A stretch of 20,473 bases of DNA, taken from NCBI GenBank assembly GCA_934565425.1, contig CAKTHW010000023.1, positions 1 to 20,473 of the forward strand, given 5' to 3'. Below the pieces are notes generated by a model that did not search any database, was not told where the DNA came from, and was given only the letters and a program-made list of their open reading frames with translations. This document shows positions 7,725 to 15,083 of this stretch, piece by piece. A program made the translations under genes and the position numbers. Origin of the DNA: an uncultured Oscillospiraceae bacterium. GTDB lineage: Bacteria; Bacillota; Clostridia; Oscillospirales; Oscillospiraceae. Position 1 is the stretch's first letter. Every line of letters begins with the position of its first letter.

Positions 7725-9101
7725 ATGGCCGAACAACTGGAACGAAAACTGCTCCGCCTGGCGGCAGATTATCAGATGTTCCCCTCCGACAGTCACGTCC
7801 TGGTGGCCTGCTCCGGCGGCAAGGACTCCATGTGCCTGCTCACTCTGCTGTGGAACCTGCGTCAAACCTTGGGCATCACCCTTTCCGTCGCCCATTTCAA
7901 CCATCAACTACGGCCGGAAGCGGCGGAGGAGGCGGAATTTGTCCACAACTGGTGTGCAAAACAGGGCATCCCCTGTGTCATCGGCACGGAAAACGTGCCC
8001 GCGCAGGCCGCCCAAACCGGTCGCGGCCTGGAAGAGACTGCACGGGAGCTGCGGTACGCCTTCTTGGAACGCACATGCCACGACCTAGCTGCCCACCGCA
8101 TTGCCACCGCTCACCACGCCCAGGACAACAGCGAGACGCTACTGCTTCACCTGATGCGAGGCAGCGGTCTCCGTGGATTGGGCGGCATCCCGCCGGTGCG
8201 TGGGAACATCGTCCGGCCACTGCTCACCGCCCAGCGGTGGGAGATCCAAACTTACTTGACCCGTTACCACATTCCCTATGTGGAGGACGCCTCCAATCAG
8301 GACATCCGCTACACCCGGAACTTCATCCGACACGAGATCCTGCCCCTGTTGGAACAGCGCAACCCCAACCTGAACGCCCGCCTGTGGGAGAGCGCCTGCC
8401 AGTTCCGGCAGGAGGACGCTTATCTGGAAGAGCAGGCGCAAACGTTGTTGTCCGACCTGCACGAAACGCCGGATGGGGTGACTTTGCCCTGTGCTGCGCT
8501 GACGCAAGGGCCGGAAGTGCTGGCACTCCGTGCGGTGCAGCAGCTGGCCCAGGCGTTGGAACCGGAACTGGTGCTCTCTGCCGCCCACCGAAGGGGCATC
8601 CTGGCGCTGTGCCAAGGGAACCGTCCCTCTGGACAGCTGGCGCTGCCTTTGGGCATGATTGCCCGGCGGAACTACGACCGATTCGAGCTGGTGCGTGGAG
8701 AACGCCCGCCCTTTGTGCCGGTCACCCTGCGCCTGCCCTTTGAACAGGACGTGGCCGGATGGCACCTCACCTGTGAAAGAACCCTTTGTCCCACCGGGAA
8801 GTTCAACCAACCCCGGTGCTTTTACCTGGCTCTGCCGGAAGATGCTCAGGTGCTGCTGCGTCCCCGCCAAACAGGCGACGCCATCACCCTGCCGGCGCGG
8901 AGCCGAAAGACCATCAAAAAACTACTCATCGACGCCAAACTTCCCCGCCAGCGCCGGGACCTGCTCCCGGTCTGGGTGTGGAACGGTCAGGTCTGCGCTT
9001 TGACCGAGTTTGGAGCCGATCAAGCCTTCTTACCACAGCCGGGCCAGCCTGCCTGGCGCATCACTGCGGTACCTGCCGCAAATTCCATTCATGCGAGATA
9101 G
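7725..9101 (+). CDS. tilS: tRNA(Ile)-lysidine synthase TilS
   Basis: ATP-dependent enzyme that changes C34 of the minor tRNA-Ile (CAU anticodon) to lysidine so that it reads AUA instead of AUG; essential in most bacteria. It has 458 residues. The PP-loop ATPase signature is ACSGGKDSM (28-36), followed by VAHFNHQLRPEA (55-66) and the conserved ATAHHAQDNSETLLLHLMRG stretch starting at 127. The C-terminal TilS domain includes SRKTIKKLLIDAKLPRQRRD. The start at 7725 sits 3 bases after the dnaB stop, with CAGGAG at 7713-7718 inside the end of dnaB. It is followed after 15 bases by hpt, the normal tilS-hpt-ftsH order. Confidence 0.94.
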   Translation: MAEQLERKLLRLAADYQMFPSDSHVLVACSGGKDSMCLLTLLWNLRQTLGITLSVAHFNHQLRPEAAEEAEFVHNWCAKQGIPCVIGTENVPAQAAQTGRGLEETARELRYAFLERTCHDLAAHRIATAHHAQDNSETLLLHLMRGSGLRGLGGIPPVRGNIVRPLLTAQRWEIQTYLTRYHIPYVEDASNQDIRYTRNFIRHEILPLLEQRNPNLNARLWESACQFRQEDAYLEEQAQTLLSDLHETPDGVTLPCAALTQGPEVLALRAVQQLAQALEPELVLSAAHRRGILALCQGNRPSGQLALPLGMIARRNYDRFELVRGERPPFVPVTLRLPFEQDVAGWHLTCERTLCPTGKFNQPRCFYLALPEDAQVLLRPRQTGDAITLPARSRKTIKKLLIDAKLPRQRRDLLPVWVWNGQVCALTEFGADQAFLPQPGQPAWRITAVPAANSIHAR

Positions 9102-9116
9102 AGAGGGAAATGAACC

Positions 9117-9662
9117 ATGAATATGTCTGACAGCATCAAGGAAGTCCTGTACACCGAAGAACAGTTGCAGGCGCGTGTGAAAGAACTGGGCGCACAGATC
9201 ACCAAGGACTATGCCGACAAGGATAAGATTTTGCTGGTCAGTGTCCTCCGCGGCTCCTACATCTTTATGGCCGACCTGAGCCGTGCCATCGACCTGCCCT
9301 GCCTCATCGACTTTATGGTGGTCTCCTCCTACGGCGCCGGCACCACCAGCAGCGGTCAGGTGGAGATCAAGAAGGACATCTCCTCCTCCATCGAGGGCTA
9401 TCATGTCATCATCGTGGAGGACATCCTGGACTCCGGCAACACCCTGTACTATCTGCTGGATATGCTCAAGGTGCGCAAGGCCGCTTCCATTCGCATCTGC
9501 ACCCTGCTGGATAAGCCGGAACGCCGGGCAAAACCCATCCAGGCAGACTACGCCGGGTTTGTGGTGCCCGACGCCTTCGTGGTGGGCTACGGCCTGGACT
9601 ACAACCAGCAGTACCGCAACCTGCCCTACATCGGCGTGCTGAAAGAAGAAGTTTATAGCTGA
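9117..9662 (+). CDS. hpt: Hypoxanthine (guanine) phosphoribosyltransferase
   Basis: Purine salvage enzyme converting hypoxanthine or guanine plus PRPP to IMP or GMP. The 181-residue product has the type I phosphoribosyltransferase fold. It shows VSVLRGSYIFMADL (41-54), the flexible-loop region SSYGAGTTSSGQV (70-82), the PRPP-binding motif VIIVEDILDSGNTL (97-110), and the base-binding region FVVPDAFVVGYGLDYNQQYR near the C-terminus. The start is ATG 9117, with GAGGG at 9103-9107; a second ATG lies two codons later (9123). In Firmicutes this gene lies between tilS and ftsH, as here, and its product is often inhibited by (p)ppGpp (family knowledge, not visible here). Confidence 0.95.
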   Translation: MNMSDSIKEVLYTEEQLQARVKELGAQITKDYADKDKILLVSVLRGSYIFMADLSRAIDLPCLIDFMVVSSYGAGTTSSGQVEIKKDISSSIEGYHVIIVEDILDSGNTLYYLLDMLKVRKAASIRICTLLDKPERRAKPIQADYAGFVVPDAFVVGYGLDYNQQYRNLPYIGVLKEEVYS

Positions 9663-9710
9663 TTTGATTTTGTGGACGTCGTTCCACCCTGAAAAGGAAG
9701 TGATCTCTCT

Positions 9711-11564
9711 TTGAGACAGAAAAGCAACCACCGAGATTATGTATTCTATCTGATCCTCCTGTTGGCTCTGCTGGGGTTTTTCTGGTATTTTACCAGCCAG
9801 CACAGCACCGCCAGCGTCCCCTACAGCCAGATGGTGGAGCTGTTCCAGTCGGAACAGGTGTCCTCCTTCACGGTGCAGAACAATGTGGTGACCATGGAGC
9901 TGAAGTCGGAAGTGGATGGCAAGAAGGAAGCCTCCTGCGCCATCTCGGACTTTACAGCCTTTTACGAGGATCTCAATCCCCTGGTGCAGGCCCAGAAAAA
10001 GAGCGGCGTCCTGACCAGCTACGACTATAAAAAGGACACCCAGTCCGTCAACTGGGTCACCCTCCTCCCCTCCCTGCTCTCTGTGGCCATGGTCTTCCTG
10101 CTGCTCATGATGATGGTGCGGCAGAACAACGCCAATGGCGGCGGAGGCGGTCTGTCCCAGTTCGGCAAGGCCAAATTCACCTCGGCAGAGCAGATGAAGA
10201 AGAAGGTCAGCTTCCAGGACGTAGCTGGCGCGCAGGAGGAAAAGGCGGAGCTGGAGGAGGTCGTAGACTTCCTCAAAGACCCCGAAAAATACACCGCTCT
10301 GGGCGCACACATCCCCAAGGGCATCCTGCTGGTAGGCCCTCCGGGCACCGGCAAGACCCTGCTAGCCAAGGCAGTCGCTGGCGAGGCAGGCGTCCCCTTC
10401 CTGTCCATCTCCGGCTCCGACTTTGTGGAGCTGTACGTGGGCGTAGGCGCAAGCCGTGTCCGGGACCTCTTTGAAGAGGCCACCAAGACCGCCCCCTCCA
10501 TCGTATTCATCGACGAGATCGACGCCGTCGGCCGCCAGCGCGGCGCTGGCCTGGGCGGCGGGCACGATGAACGGGAACAGACCCTGAACCAGCTGCTGGT
10601 GGAGATGGACGGCTTTGAGGGCAACTCCGGCGTCATCGTCATGGCTGCCACCAACCGTGTGGACATCCTGGACCCGGCCCTTCTCCGTCCCGGCCGTTTT
10701 GACCGGCAGGTCTATGTGGGATTGCCGGACATCCAGGGGCGTAAAGAAGTGCTCCAAGTCCACTCCCGCACCAAGCCGCTGGCTGAGGACGTGAACCTAG
10801 AGACCCTGGCCAAATCTACCAGCGGCTTTACCGGCGCGGACCTAGAGAACCTGATGAACGAGGGCGCTCTGCTGGCCGCTCGCAAGAACCAGCGGTTCAT
10901 CACCATGTCCGACCTGCAGGAGTCCATCATCAAGGTCATCGCAGGCCCGGAAAAGAAGAGCCACGTGGTGACCCCTCACGCCCGGAAGCTCACCGCTTAT
11001 CACGAGGCCGGTCACGCCATCGCCATGCACGCCCTGCCCACCCACGACCCAGTGCATCAGATCACCATCGTCCCCCGTGGTCAGGCTGGCGGTATGACCA
11101 TCTCCCTGCCCCAGGAGGATCGCTCCTTCCGCTCTCGGAACGAGCTGTTCGAGGACATCGTCGCCCTGCTGGGCGGCCGTGTGGCAGAGGAGCAGTTCCT
11201 GGGCGACATCTCCACCGGCGCTTCCAGCGATCTGGAGCGTGCCACCGCCATCGCCCACGCTATGGTGGCCAAGTACGGCATGAGCGATGCTCTGGGCGCT
11301 GTGGTCTACGACGACGGCAAGGGTGAGGTATTCATCGGCCGCTCTATGGCACAAACCAAGCCCTACTCCGAAACCATCGCCGCCTCCATCGACCAGGAGG
11401 TGAAAGCGCTGATCGACAAGGCTTACGCTCAGTGCCGAACGATCCTGTCCGACTACGCCCCCCAGCTGGAGACCACCGCACAGTACCTGCTGGAACATGA
11501 GACCATGTCCAGCGAAGCCTTTGAAGCCGTATTCACTGCGATGGAACGTGCGCCGGAGGCTTGA
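9711..11564 (+). CDS. ftsH: ATP-dependent zinc metalloprotease FtsH
   Basis: Membrane-anchored AAA+ protease that extracts and degrades misfolded membrane proteins and regulatory substrates. It has 617 residues. Transmembrane helix 1 is at about 11-27, an extracytoplasmic domain at about 30-113, and transmembrane helix 2 at about 115-136. The AAA domain has Walker A GPPGTGKT at 209-216, Walker B IVFIDEID at 264-271, and the second region of homology [20 protein letters not shown] at 313-332. The zinc site is HEAGH at 431-435, with the third ligand D507 in [11 protein letters not shown]. The start is a TTG at 9711 preceded by AAGGAAG at 9694-9700 (10-base gap). It is the last gene of the gdpP-to-ftsH block and is closed by a strong bidirectional terminator. 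Confidence 0.96.
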   Translation: MRQKSNHRDYVFYLILLLALLGFFWYFTSQHSTASVPYSQMVELFQSEQVSSFTVQNNVVTMELKSEVDGKKEASCAISDFTAFYEDLNPLVQAQKKSGVLTSYDYKKDTQSVNWVTLLPSLLSVAMVFLLLMMMVRQNNANGGGGGLSQFGKAKFTSAEQMKKKVSFQDVAGAQEEKAELEEVVDFLKDPEKYTALGAHIPKGILLVGPPGTGKTLLAKAVAGEAGVPFLSISGSDFVELYVGVGASRVRDLFEEATKTAPSIVFIDEIDAVGRQRGAGLGGGHDEREQTLNQLLVEMDGFEGNSGVIVMAATNRVDILDPALLRPGRFDRQVYVGLPDIQGRKEVLQVHSRTKPLAEDVNLETLAKSTSGFTGADLENLMNEGALLAARKNQRFITMSDLQESIIKVIAGPEKKSHVVTPHARKLTAYHEAGHAIAMHALPTHDPVHQITIVPRGQAGGMTISLPQEDRSFRSRNELFEDIVALLGGRVAEEQFLGDISTGASSDLERATAIAHAMVAKYGMSDALGAVVYDDGKGEVFIGRSMAQTKPYSETIAASIDQEVKALIDKAYAQCRTILSDYAPQLETTAQYLLEHETMSSEAFEAVFTAMERAPEA

Positions 11565-11594
11565 CCGGTTCAACCAATCCATAAACAAACGATC

Positions 11595-11636
11595 AAAAAG
11601 CTCCTTGCAGAGCCGAAGTTCTGCAAGGAGCTTTTT
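11595..11636. terminator. Bidirectional terminator between ftsH and amiE
   Basis: Arms AAAAAGCTCCTTGCAGA (11595-11611) and its exact inverse (11620-11636) form a 17-bp stem with an 8-base loop. It carries a T-run on either strand, so it can end both ftsH and the convergent amiS-amiE transcript. Confidence 0.93.
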
Positions 11637-11669
11637 ATATGATAAGCACTGCGCTCTATCCAAGCGTTC

Positions 11670-12692
11670 TTACTTATGGGGAATCCCCGCAATGGGACAA
11701 TCCTCCGTGCCCGGCATATCACGGGTCAGGGCTTCCACCTGCTCCTGTGCCTTCGCCGGATCGTTGATCCAAGTATGATAGAATTCAAACGGGCATTCCT
11801 TGGCGCCATAGCGATCCTCCTTGGAGTTGATGGTGCCGGTATAACCACGGTGGAGCAGCTTATACAGGTGGTTCTGAGACTGCCAGTTCTTACGGGCATC
11901 TCGGATTTCAGGGATGGACATCTCCGCATACTGATAGCTGTTCTCCTCAGTCTCGCATTCACCCAGGACATGACCGTCAAAGCCGATCAGCGTAGAATGA
12001 CCGAAATAGGAGTACACACCGTCATTGCCGGTGGCGTTGGCCACTGCTACATAACAGTTATTCGCCCATGCCATGACCTGTGCCATATGACGTTCCTCAT
12101 CCTTGGCCGGATACATATAACCTTGGCTGCGGATGATCAGCTCCGCGCCGCGCATAGCGCAGTCACGCCAGATCTCCGGATAGTTGCCATCATCACAGAT
12201 GATCAGGCTGATCTTCATCCCCTTAGGACCTTCACTCACATAGGTGCGATCACCAGGATACCAGCCCTCGATGGGAGTCCAAGGAATGATCTTACGGTAC
12301 TTCTGCACGATCTCGCCCTTGTTGTTCATCAAGATCAAAGTGTTATACGGAACCTTCTTAGGATGTTCCTCATGCAGCTCACCAGTAATGGAGAAAACAC
12401 CCCAGACATTGTTTTCAATACACGCCTTCGCGAAAACATCCGTTTCCGGGCCGGGAATGGTGGTGGACAGCTCCATCATCTCATCGAAGTCATACAGGAT
12501 CCCCTCCGTGCTATACTCCGGAAAGACGACCAGATCCAATCCAGGAAGACCGGTCTTCAGACCCTTGATATAATTCGAGATGTTTTGGCAGTTGGCCATG
12601 ATCTCTTCCTTCGAGTGCAAACGGGGCATCTTATAGTTTACAACTGCAATGCCCAAAGTATTCTTGCTAGATGCAATATCGCCGTGTCTCAC
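11670..12692 (-). CDS. amiE: Aliphatic amidase (acylamide amidohydrolase)
   Basis: Cytoplasmic nitrilase-superfamily enzyme that hydrolyses short-chain amides (acetamide, propionamide) to the acid plus ammonia. From GTG 12692 it is 340 residues. The catalytic triad falls at exactly the published Pseudomonas aeruginosa AmiE positions: E59 (VVFPEYS), K134 (KYRKIIPW) and C166 ([13 protein letters not shown]). T103 and W138 also match. The start is decided by AAGGAGG 8 bases upstream of the GTG; an upstream TTG (12710) would translate the ribosome binding site itself. The high similarity to AmiE, as I recall that sequence, argues against the related formamidase AmiF. It lies 75 bases downstream of amiS, with no terminator between. 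GC content, estimated by eye on two lines, is about 52% against about 60% in one line of ftsH. Confidence 0.94.
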   Translation of the reverse strand: MRHGDIASSKNTLGIAVVNYKMPRLHSKEEIMANCQNISNYIKGLKTGLPGLDLVVFPEYSTEGILYDFDEMMELSTTIPGPETDVFAKACIENNVWGVFSITGELHEEHPKKVPYNTLILMNNKGEIVQKYRKIIPWTPIEGWYPGDRTYVSEGPKGMKISLIICDDGNYPEIWRDCAMRGAELIIRSQGYMYPAKDEERHMAQVMAWANNCYVAVANATGNDGVYSYFGHSTLIGFDGHVLGECETEENSYQYAEMSIPEIRDARKNWQSQNHLYKLLHRGYTGTINSKEDRYGAKECPFEFYHTWINDPAKAQEQVEALTRDMPGTEDCPIAGIPHK

Positions 12693-12767
12693 AATGAAAA
12701 CCTCCTTCAAAAAAATGGTTCGATGAATGATAATTTGGAATAAGCGTCCCTCTGTTTCACGTTACCG

Positions 12768-13253
12768 TCACAAAACATTTTGCAACAGCAGCCAGGCGGG
12801 AACCCAGGCAGTGCCGATTCCCTCCAAGATCAACAGAACTGGAACTGTATGATGCAAGTCCTTTTTCAGGACACTTTCCACGAAGATGAGCAGCCACAGG
12901 ATCCCCCATGCCAACCAGATGACAAAGAACAAGGGATCCGCATCCTGCAACAGAGAGAGCAGAGCGGCAGGAACGGTATTGATGGCCACAAACAGGCTGA
13001 ACCACCCCAATACGCGTCCATCCAAGTTGAACACAGCGTTCAAACCGATGAACAGATAGGTAAAGCCGAACAGCAACCCGGTAGCAGCTGCATAATATTC
13101 GCCGCATACCAGCAGGATCACATTTGCGATGACGGAAAGTCCGCCAGTGAAGAAATTCATCACCGCAAGGGATTTTCCATCGATTTCTGTGAGCCGCCCA
13201 ATCCCATTGATGGTCAGGACAGCCCCAACATACAGTAGGCTAACGCCTAACAT
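12768..13253 (-). CDS. amiS: AmiS/UreI family amide (or urea) transporter
   Basis: Small polytopic membrane protein of the family that includes the Pseudomonas and mycobacterial AmiS and the Helicobacter UreI channel; it lets short amides or urea cross the membrane. The 161-residue product starts MLGVSLLYVGAVLTINGIGR and has about six hydrophobic segments. Family-typical stretches include FTYLFIGLNAVFNLDGR (64-80), LGWFSLFVAINT (82-93) and GTAWVPAWLLL (147-157). The start at 13253 follows GGAAGGAGG with an 8-base gap; the open frame extends 8 codons further upstream through the ribosome binding site. It is the first gene of the amiS-amiE operon, so transport and hydrolysis are coupled. The ligand is inferred as short aliphatic amides from the partner gene. 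Confidence 0.9.
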   Translation of the reverse strand: MLGVSLLYVGAVLTINGIGRLTEIDGKSLAVMNFFTGGLSVIANVILLVCGEYYAAATGLLFGFTYLFIGLNAVFNLDGRVLGWFSLFVAINTVPAALLSLLQDADPLFFVIWLAWGILWLLIFVESVLKKDLHHTVPVLLILEGIGTAWVPAWLLLQNVL

Positions 13254-13272
13254 ACCAGTTCCTCCTTCCAAA

Positions 13273-13311
13273 AGCAAAAGGCGCCAACGATCTCTCGCCA
13301 GCGCCTTTGCT
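13273..13311 (-). promoter_or_regulatory. Leader hairpin just upstream of amiS
   Basis: In the amiS mRNA, GGCGCUGGCG pairs with CGUUGGCGCC over 10 bp (three G-U wobbles), closing a six-base loop AGAGAU. Outer AGCAAA/UUUUGCU pairs (one bulge) extend the stem to about 16 bp. UUUUGG follows and then the ribosome binding site, so the hairpin occupies most of the roughly 70-base leader. It looks like an attenuator. The hexaloop has A at position 1 and G at position 4, the loop pattern of ANTAR-protein RNA targets, but the usual second hairpin is not seen. Confidence 0.6.
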
Positions 13312-13333
13312 CTGCTTGTTTTTGATGATCCTC

Positions 13334-13361
13334 ATTATATCCTATTTCTCAAAAAGCGCAA
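13334..13361 (-). promoter_or_regulatory. Sigma-A promoter for amiS-amiE
   Basis: On the minus strand: TTGCGC, a 16-base spacer, perfect TATAAT. This predicts a transcript start near 13327 and a leader of about 70 bases consisting mostly of the hairpin at 13273-13311. Confidence 0.65.
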
Positions 13362-13443
13362 GTATGAATTTTAACAATCATCAACTTGCAAAATATCATT
13401 TTTTATTGCACTATTCCGCTGTTTTTTCCATTCCAAATGAAAC

Positions 13444-13478
13444 GAAAAGCGTCCGACTGTTGCAGTCAGACGCTTTTC
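13444..13478 (-). terminator. Terminator of gpr
   Basis: Arms 13444-13459 and 13463-13478 (GAAAAGCGTC, then GACTG, with a TTG loop on plus) form a 16-bp stem ending in TTTTC. In minus-strand RNA the one irregular position is a U-G wobble; in plus-strand RNA it would be a C-A mismatch. The structure is therefore tuned to the minus strand, where gpr lies about 140 bases upstream. Confidence 0.8.
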
Positions 13479-13485
13479 ATCATTC

Positions 13486-13520
13486 GAAAAAAAGAGAGAG
13501 AAGAGAGAGAAGAGAGAGAA
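13486..13520 (+). repeat. 35-base purine-only tract with three 9-base tandem repeats
   Basis: Every base of the plus strand from 13486 to 13520 is A or G. It contains three perfect tandem copies of AAGAGAGAG (13492-13500, 13501-13509, 13510-13518) followed by AA, and the repeat block is mirror-symmetric. Such tracts can slip in replication and can form triplex (H-DNA). Confidence 0.9.
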
Positions 13521-13595
13521 TCAACCAATTAAAAACGAGGTTCTTTCTTGGTACGGGTATAGAATACCGGGTAATTACGGCAAAATCATGACGGC

Positions 13596-13615
13596 TTTGT
13601 AAACCGTTTGTAAAC
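13596..13615 (+). repeat. Two direct copies of TTTGTAAAC
   Basis: TTTGTAAAC occurs at 13596-13604 and 13607-13615 with a 2-base gap, giving an 11-base period, directly next to the gpr stop codon. No function is evident. Confidence 0.6.
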
Positions 13616-14503
13616 TCAGGACAGAAGCAATTCCAAATCCGCCAGCGCCAGTCCCTCCTGCAAGGCCAGACTGATGGCGCAGCCGGTCACCCGACCAATG
13701 TCCGTCACCACGGTGTCCACCTCCCGTGGGGTGACCATCATCCGTTCCAGCTCCTCCTGTCCCGTCCGTTCCCGACCGGTCAGCTCCGCCACCAACGTCC
13801 CCGCATCCACCACCGTGGGCACCCCCATAGCGATGACGGGGATGCCTAGAGTATCCTGATTCAGCGCCGCCCGGGCATTGCCCACGCCGGAGCCGGGGAT
13901 GATGCCTGTGTCGGCGATCTGGATGGTCTTCCCCAGCCGAGCGGCAGAACGGGCGGCCAGGGCGTCCACAGCGATGACCACCGCCGGTTTGATCTCCCGC
14001 GCCAGGGCTTGGATCAGCTCAGCGCTCTCCACGCCGGTACTGCCCACCACGCCGGTATGCACCGCCGCCACCGGACGCCACTGGCCGAAGTACTCCGGCG
14101 CTTGGGTGATGAGATGGCGGGTGGCTAAGGTGTGGTCGATGGCAATGGGGCCCACGGCATCTGGGGTGATGTTCCGATTGCCCAGGCCGATGACCAGGGC
14201 GGGGAGGGTGTCCCCTTTGGGCAGCAAGCCCATGAGAGTCTCGGTGACCGCCTGCACCGTCCGTTCAAAGGTGTCCCCCGTCCGCCCCGGCAGCTCGCCC
14301 AGGGTCAGGGTCAGGTAGTGGCCGATGGGTTTGCCCAAGCGCCGGGCGGCGTTGTCGTCCAAAATCTCCACCTCGGTGACTGGAATGCCGCAGCGTTCAA
14401 AGTCCCGGTGGCGCATGCCGGGGAAATCCTGCGTCTCCGCCCCCTCACCCAGCTCCAGCGCTTCCACAGCCAAGTCCGTCCGGACTGCTTTTTTCCACTC
14501 CAT
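13616..14503 (-). CDS. gpr: Spore germination protease GPR
   Basis: Aspartate-type endopeptidase (family A25) made as a zymogen in the forespore. It degrades small acid-soluble spore proteins at germination and shows that this organism belongs to an endospore-forming lineage. The 295-residue product contains the N-terminal RTDLAVE (8-14), GLGNRNITPDAVGP with the catalytic-type D115, VIAVDALAARS with D180, and IQIADTGIIPGSGVGN (195-209). Also present are MGVPTVVDA and the C-terminal MMVTPREVDTVV. It is shorter than the Bacillus enzyme (about 370) because the variable insert before the MVTPREVD segment is missing, as in many clostridia. ATG 14503 follows AGGAGGG with an 8-base gap. It is divergent from rpsT, and a candidate sigma-G promoter lies at 14531-14560. 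Confidence 0.94.
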   Translation of the reverse strand: MEWKKAVRTDLAVEALELGEGAETQDFPGMRHRDFERCGIPVTEVEILDDNAARRLGKPIGHYLTLTLGELPGRTGDTFERTVQAVTETLMGLLPKGDTLPALVIGLGNRNITPDAVGPIAIDHTLATRHLITQAPEYFGQWRPVAAVHTGVVGSTGVESAELIQALAREIKPAVVIAVDALAARSAARLGKTIQIADTGIIPGSGVGNARAALNQDTLGIPVIAMGVPTVVDAGTLVAELTGRERTGQEELERMMVTPREVDTVVTDIGRVTGCAISLALQEGLALADLELLLS

Positions 14504-14530
14504 CTTGTGCTCCCTCCTGTTCTTTCTGCC

Positions 14531-14560
14531 TAGTTTGGGCGACGGGGACAAAAGTTATCC
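14531..14560 (-). promoter_or_regulatory. Candidate sigma-G (forespore) promoter for gpr
   Basis: On the minus strand GGATA (14556-14560) is followed by an 18-base spacer and CAAACTA (14531-14537). The sigma-G consensus is roughly GHATR, 17-18 bases, CATNHTA, so the -10 has one mismatch. It lies about 28 bases before the gpr start, as expected for a gene switched on in the forespore. Confidence 0.5.
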
Positions 14561-14563
14561 ACA
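14555..14563 (+). promoter_or_regulatory. Perfect DnaA box
   Basis: TTATCCACA is the exact consensus DnaA box. It lies in the gpr-rpsT divergent spacer and overlaps the -35 element of the candidate gpr promoter. Only one box is seen, so it is not an origin. A 9-base match arises by chance in a window this size about 15% of the time, counting both strands. Confidence 0.45.
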
Positions 14564-14589
14564 GGCCGGGAAAAAATTTGAGAAAAGAG

Positions 14590-14618
14590 TTGCAATCTGA
14601 CCGTTCGGATGCTATAAT
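14590..14618 (+). promoter_or_regulatory. Strong sigma-A promoter for rpsT
   Basis: TTGCAA at 14590-14595, a 17-base spacer, TATAAT at 14613-14618. The -10 is preceded by TGC, an extended -10. The leader to the TTG start is about 50 bases and includes a small GGGT/ACCC hairpin around 14631-14645. Confidence 0.85.
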
Positions 14619-14677
14619 TAGGACTTGCACGGGTCTTTTTTACCCCTGCTACTTTTTCAATAGAGGAGGTTTTTGGT

Positions 14678-14944
14678 TTGCCCAATATCAAGTCCGCTAA
14701 AAAGCGCGTGCTGGTTAACCAGACCAAGGCCGCTCGTAACAAGGCTGCTGTCTCCGCTGTGAAGACCGCACTGAAGAAGTTTGATGCCGCTGTCGCTGAA
14801 GGCACCAAGGATGAAGCCGCTGTGGCTTACAAGGTCGCCGTGAAGCACGTGGACAAGGCTGCTGCCAATGGCCTGATGCACAAGAACAAGGCCGCTCGCA
14901 AGAAGCATCAGCTGACCATCAAGCTCAACGCCATCGAGGGCTAA
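14678..14944 (+). CDS. rpsT: 30S ribosomal protein S20
   Basis: Small-subunit protein that binds 16S rRNA early in assembly. The 88-residue product is highly basic and alpha-helical, with the S20 opening MPNIKSAKKRVLVNQTKAAR and the conserved C-terminal GLMHKNKAARKKHQL. It starts at a TTG (14678) with AGGAGGT 7 bases upstream, and no ATG is available in the right place. The S20 gene of E. coli also uses UUG, and S20 is known there to repress its own translation, so the weak start may matter for regulation here too (inference). It is a single-gene transcript between its own promoter and the terminator at 14970. Confidence 0.95.
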   Translation: MPNIKSAKKRVLVNQTKAARNKAAVSAVKTALKKFDAAVAEGTKDEAAVAYKVAVKHVDKAAANGLMHKNKAARKKHQLTIKLNAIEG

Positions 14945-14969
14945 TTAAACACGAATGTGATGCACTAAG

Positions 14970-14998
14970 CCGTCTGTCTACTACACAGACGGTTTTTT
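14970..14998 (+). terminator. Rho-independent terminator of rpsT
   Basis: CCGTCTGT (14970-14977), a 7-base loop, ACAGACGG (14985-14992), then TTTTTT. It lies 25 bases after the rpsT stop. Confidence 0.92.
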
Positions 14999-15023
14999 GC
15001 TGGCTTTTTTTCCGTTTATCGCT

Positions 15024-15029
15024 TATAAT
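15024..15029 (+). promoter_or_regulatory. Possible -10 element for the YihY-family gene
   Basis: TATAAT at 15024-15029, just after the rpsT terminator and 55 bases before the next start. No good -35 is found at 16-18 bases (TGGCTT is the best), so this is only a candidate. Confidence 0.4.
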
Positions 15030-15083
15030 AACCTCAAGTCTTCATAGAATCTTAAAAAGATCGGGACAAAATCGGGAGGTGAT

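Larger units (their letters stand above)
13254..13615. other. 362-base gene-free spacer between gpr and amiS
   Basis: Reading leftward from gpr, the spacer contains two TTTGTAAAC copies abutting the gpr stop, a purine-only tract at 13486-13520, and the gpr terminator at 13444-13478. An AT-rich stretch (about 13360-13440), the amiS promoter at 13334-13361 and the amiS leader hairpin follow. I see no credible ORF: the plus-strand open frame at 13307-13591 has no ribosome binding site and crosses these structures. Confidence 0.75.

Noticed and set aside
9030..10310. Minus-strand open frame (426 codons) opposite hpt and ftsH
   Set aside because: Shadow frame: no ribosome binding site, and both plus-strand genes are certain.
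13355..13380. TnrA-type nitrogen control site upstream of amiS
   Set aside because: TGTTAAAATTCATAC starts like the TGTNAN7TNACA consensus, but the second half fails at the required positions.
13307..13591. Plus-strand open frame (94 codons) in the gpr-amiS spacer
   Set aside because: No ribosome binding site. It crosses the amiS promoter, the gpr terminator hairpin and the purine tract (giving a KRERRERRER run), so it is open by chance in AT-rich DNA.
14504..14677. Replication origin suggested by the DnaA box near rpsT
   Set aside because: There is a single box and no AT-rich unwinding region or dnaA/dnaN genes. At most it is an isolated DnaA site.
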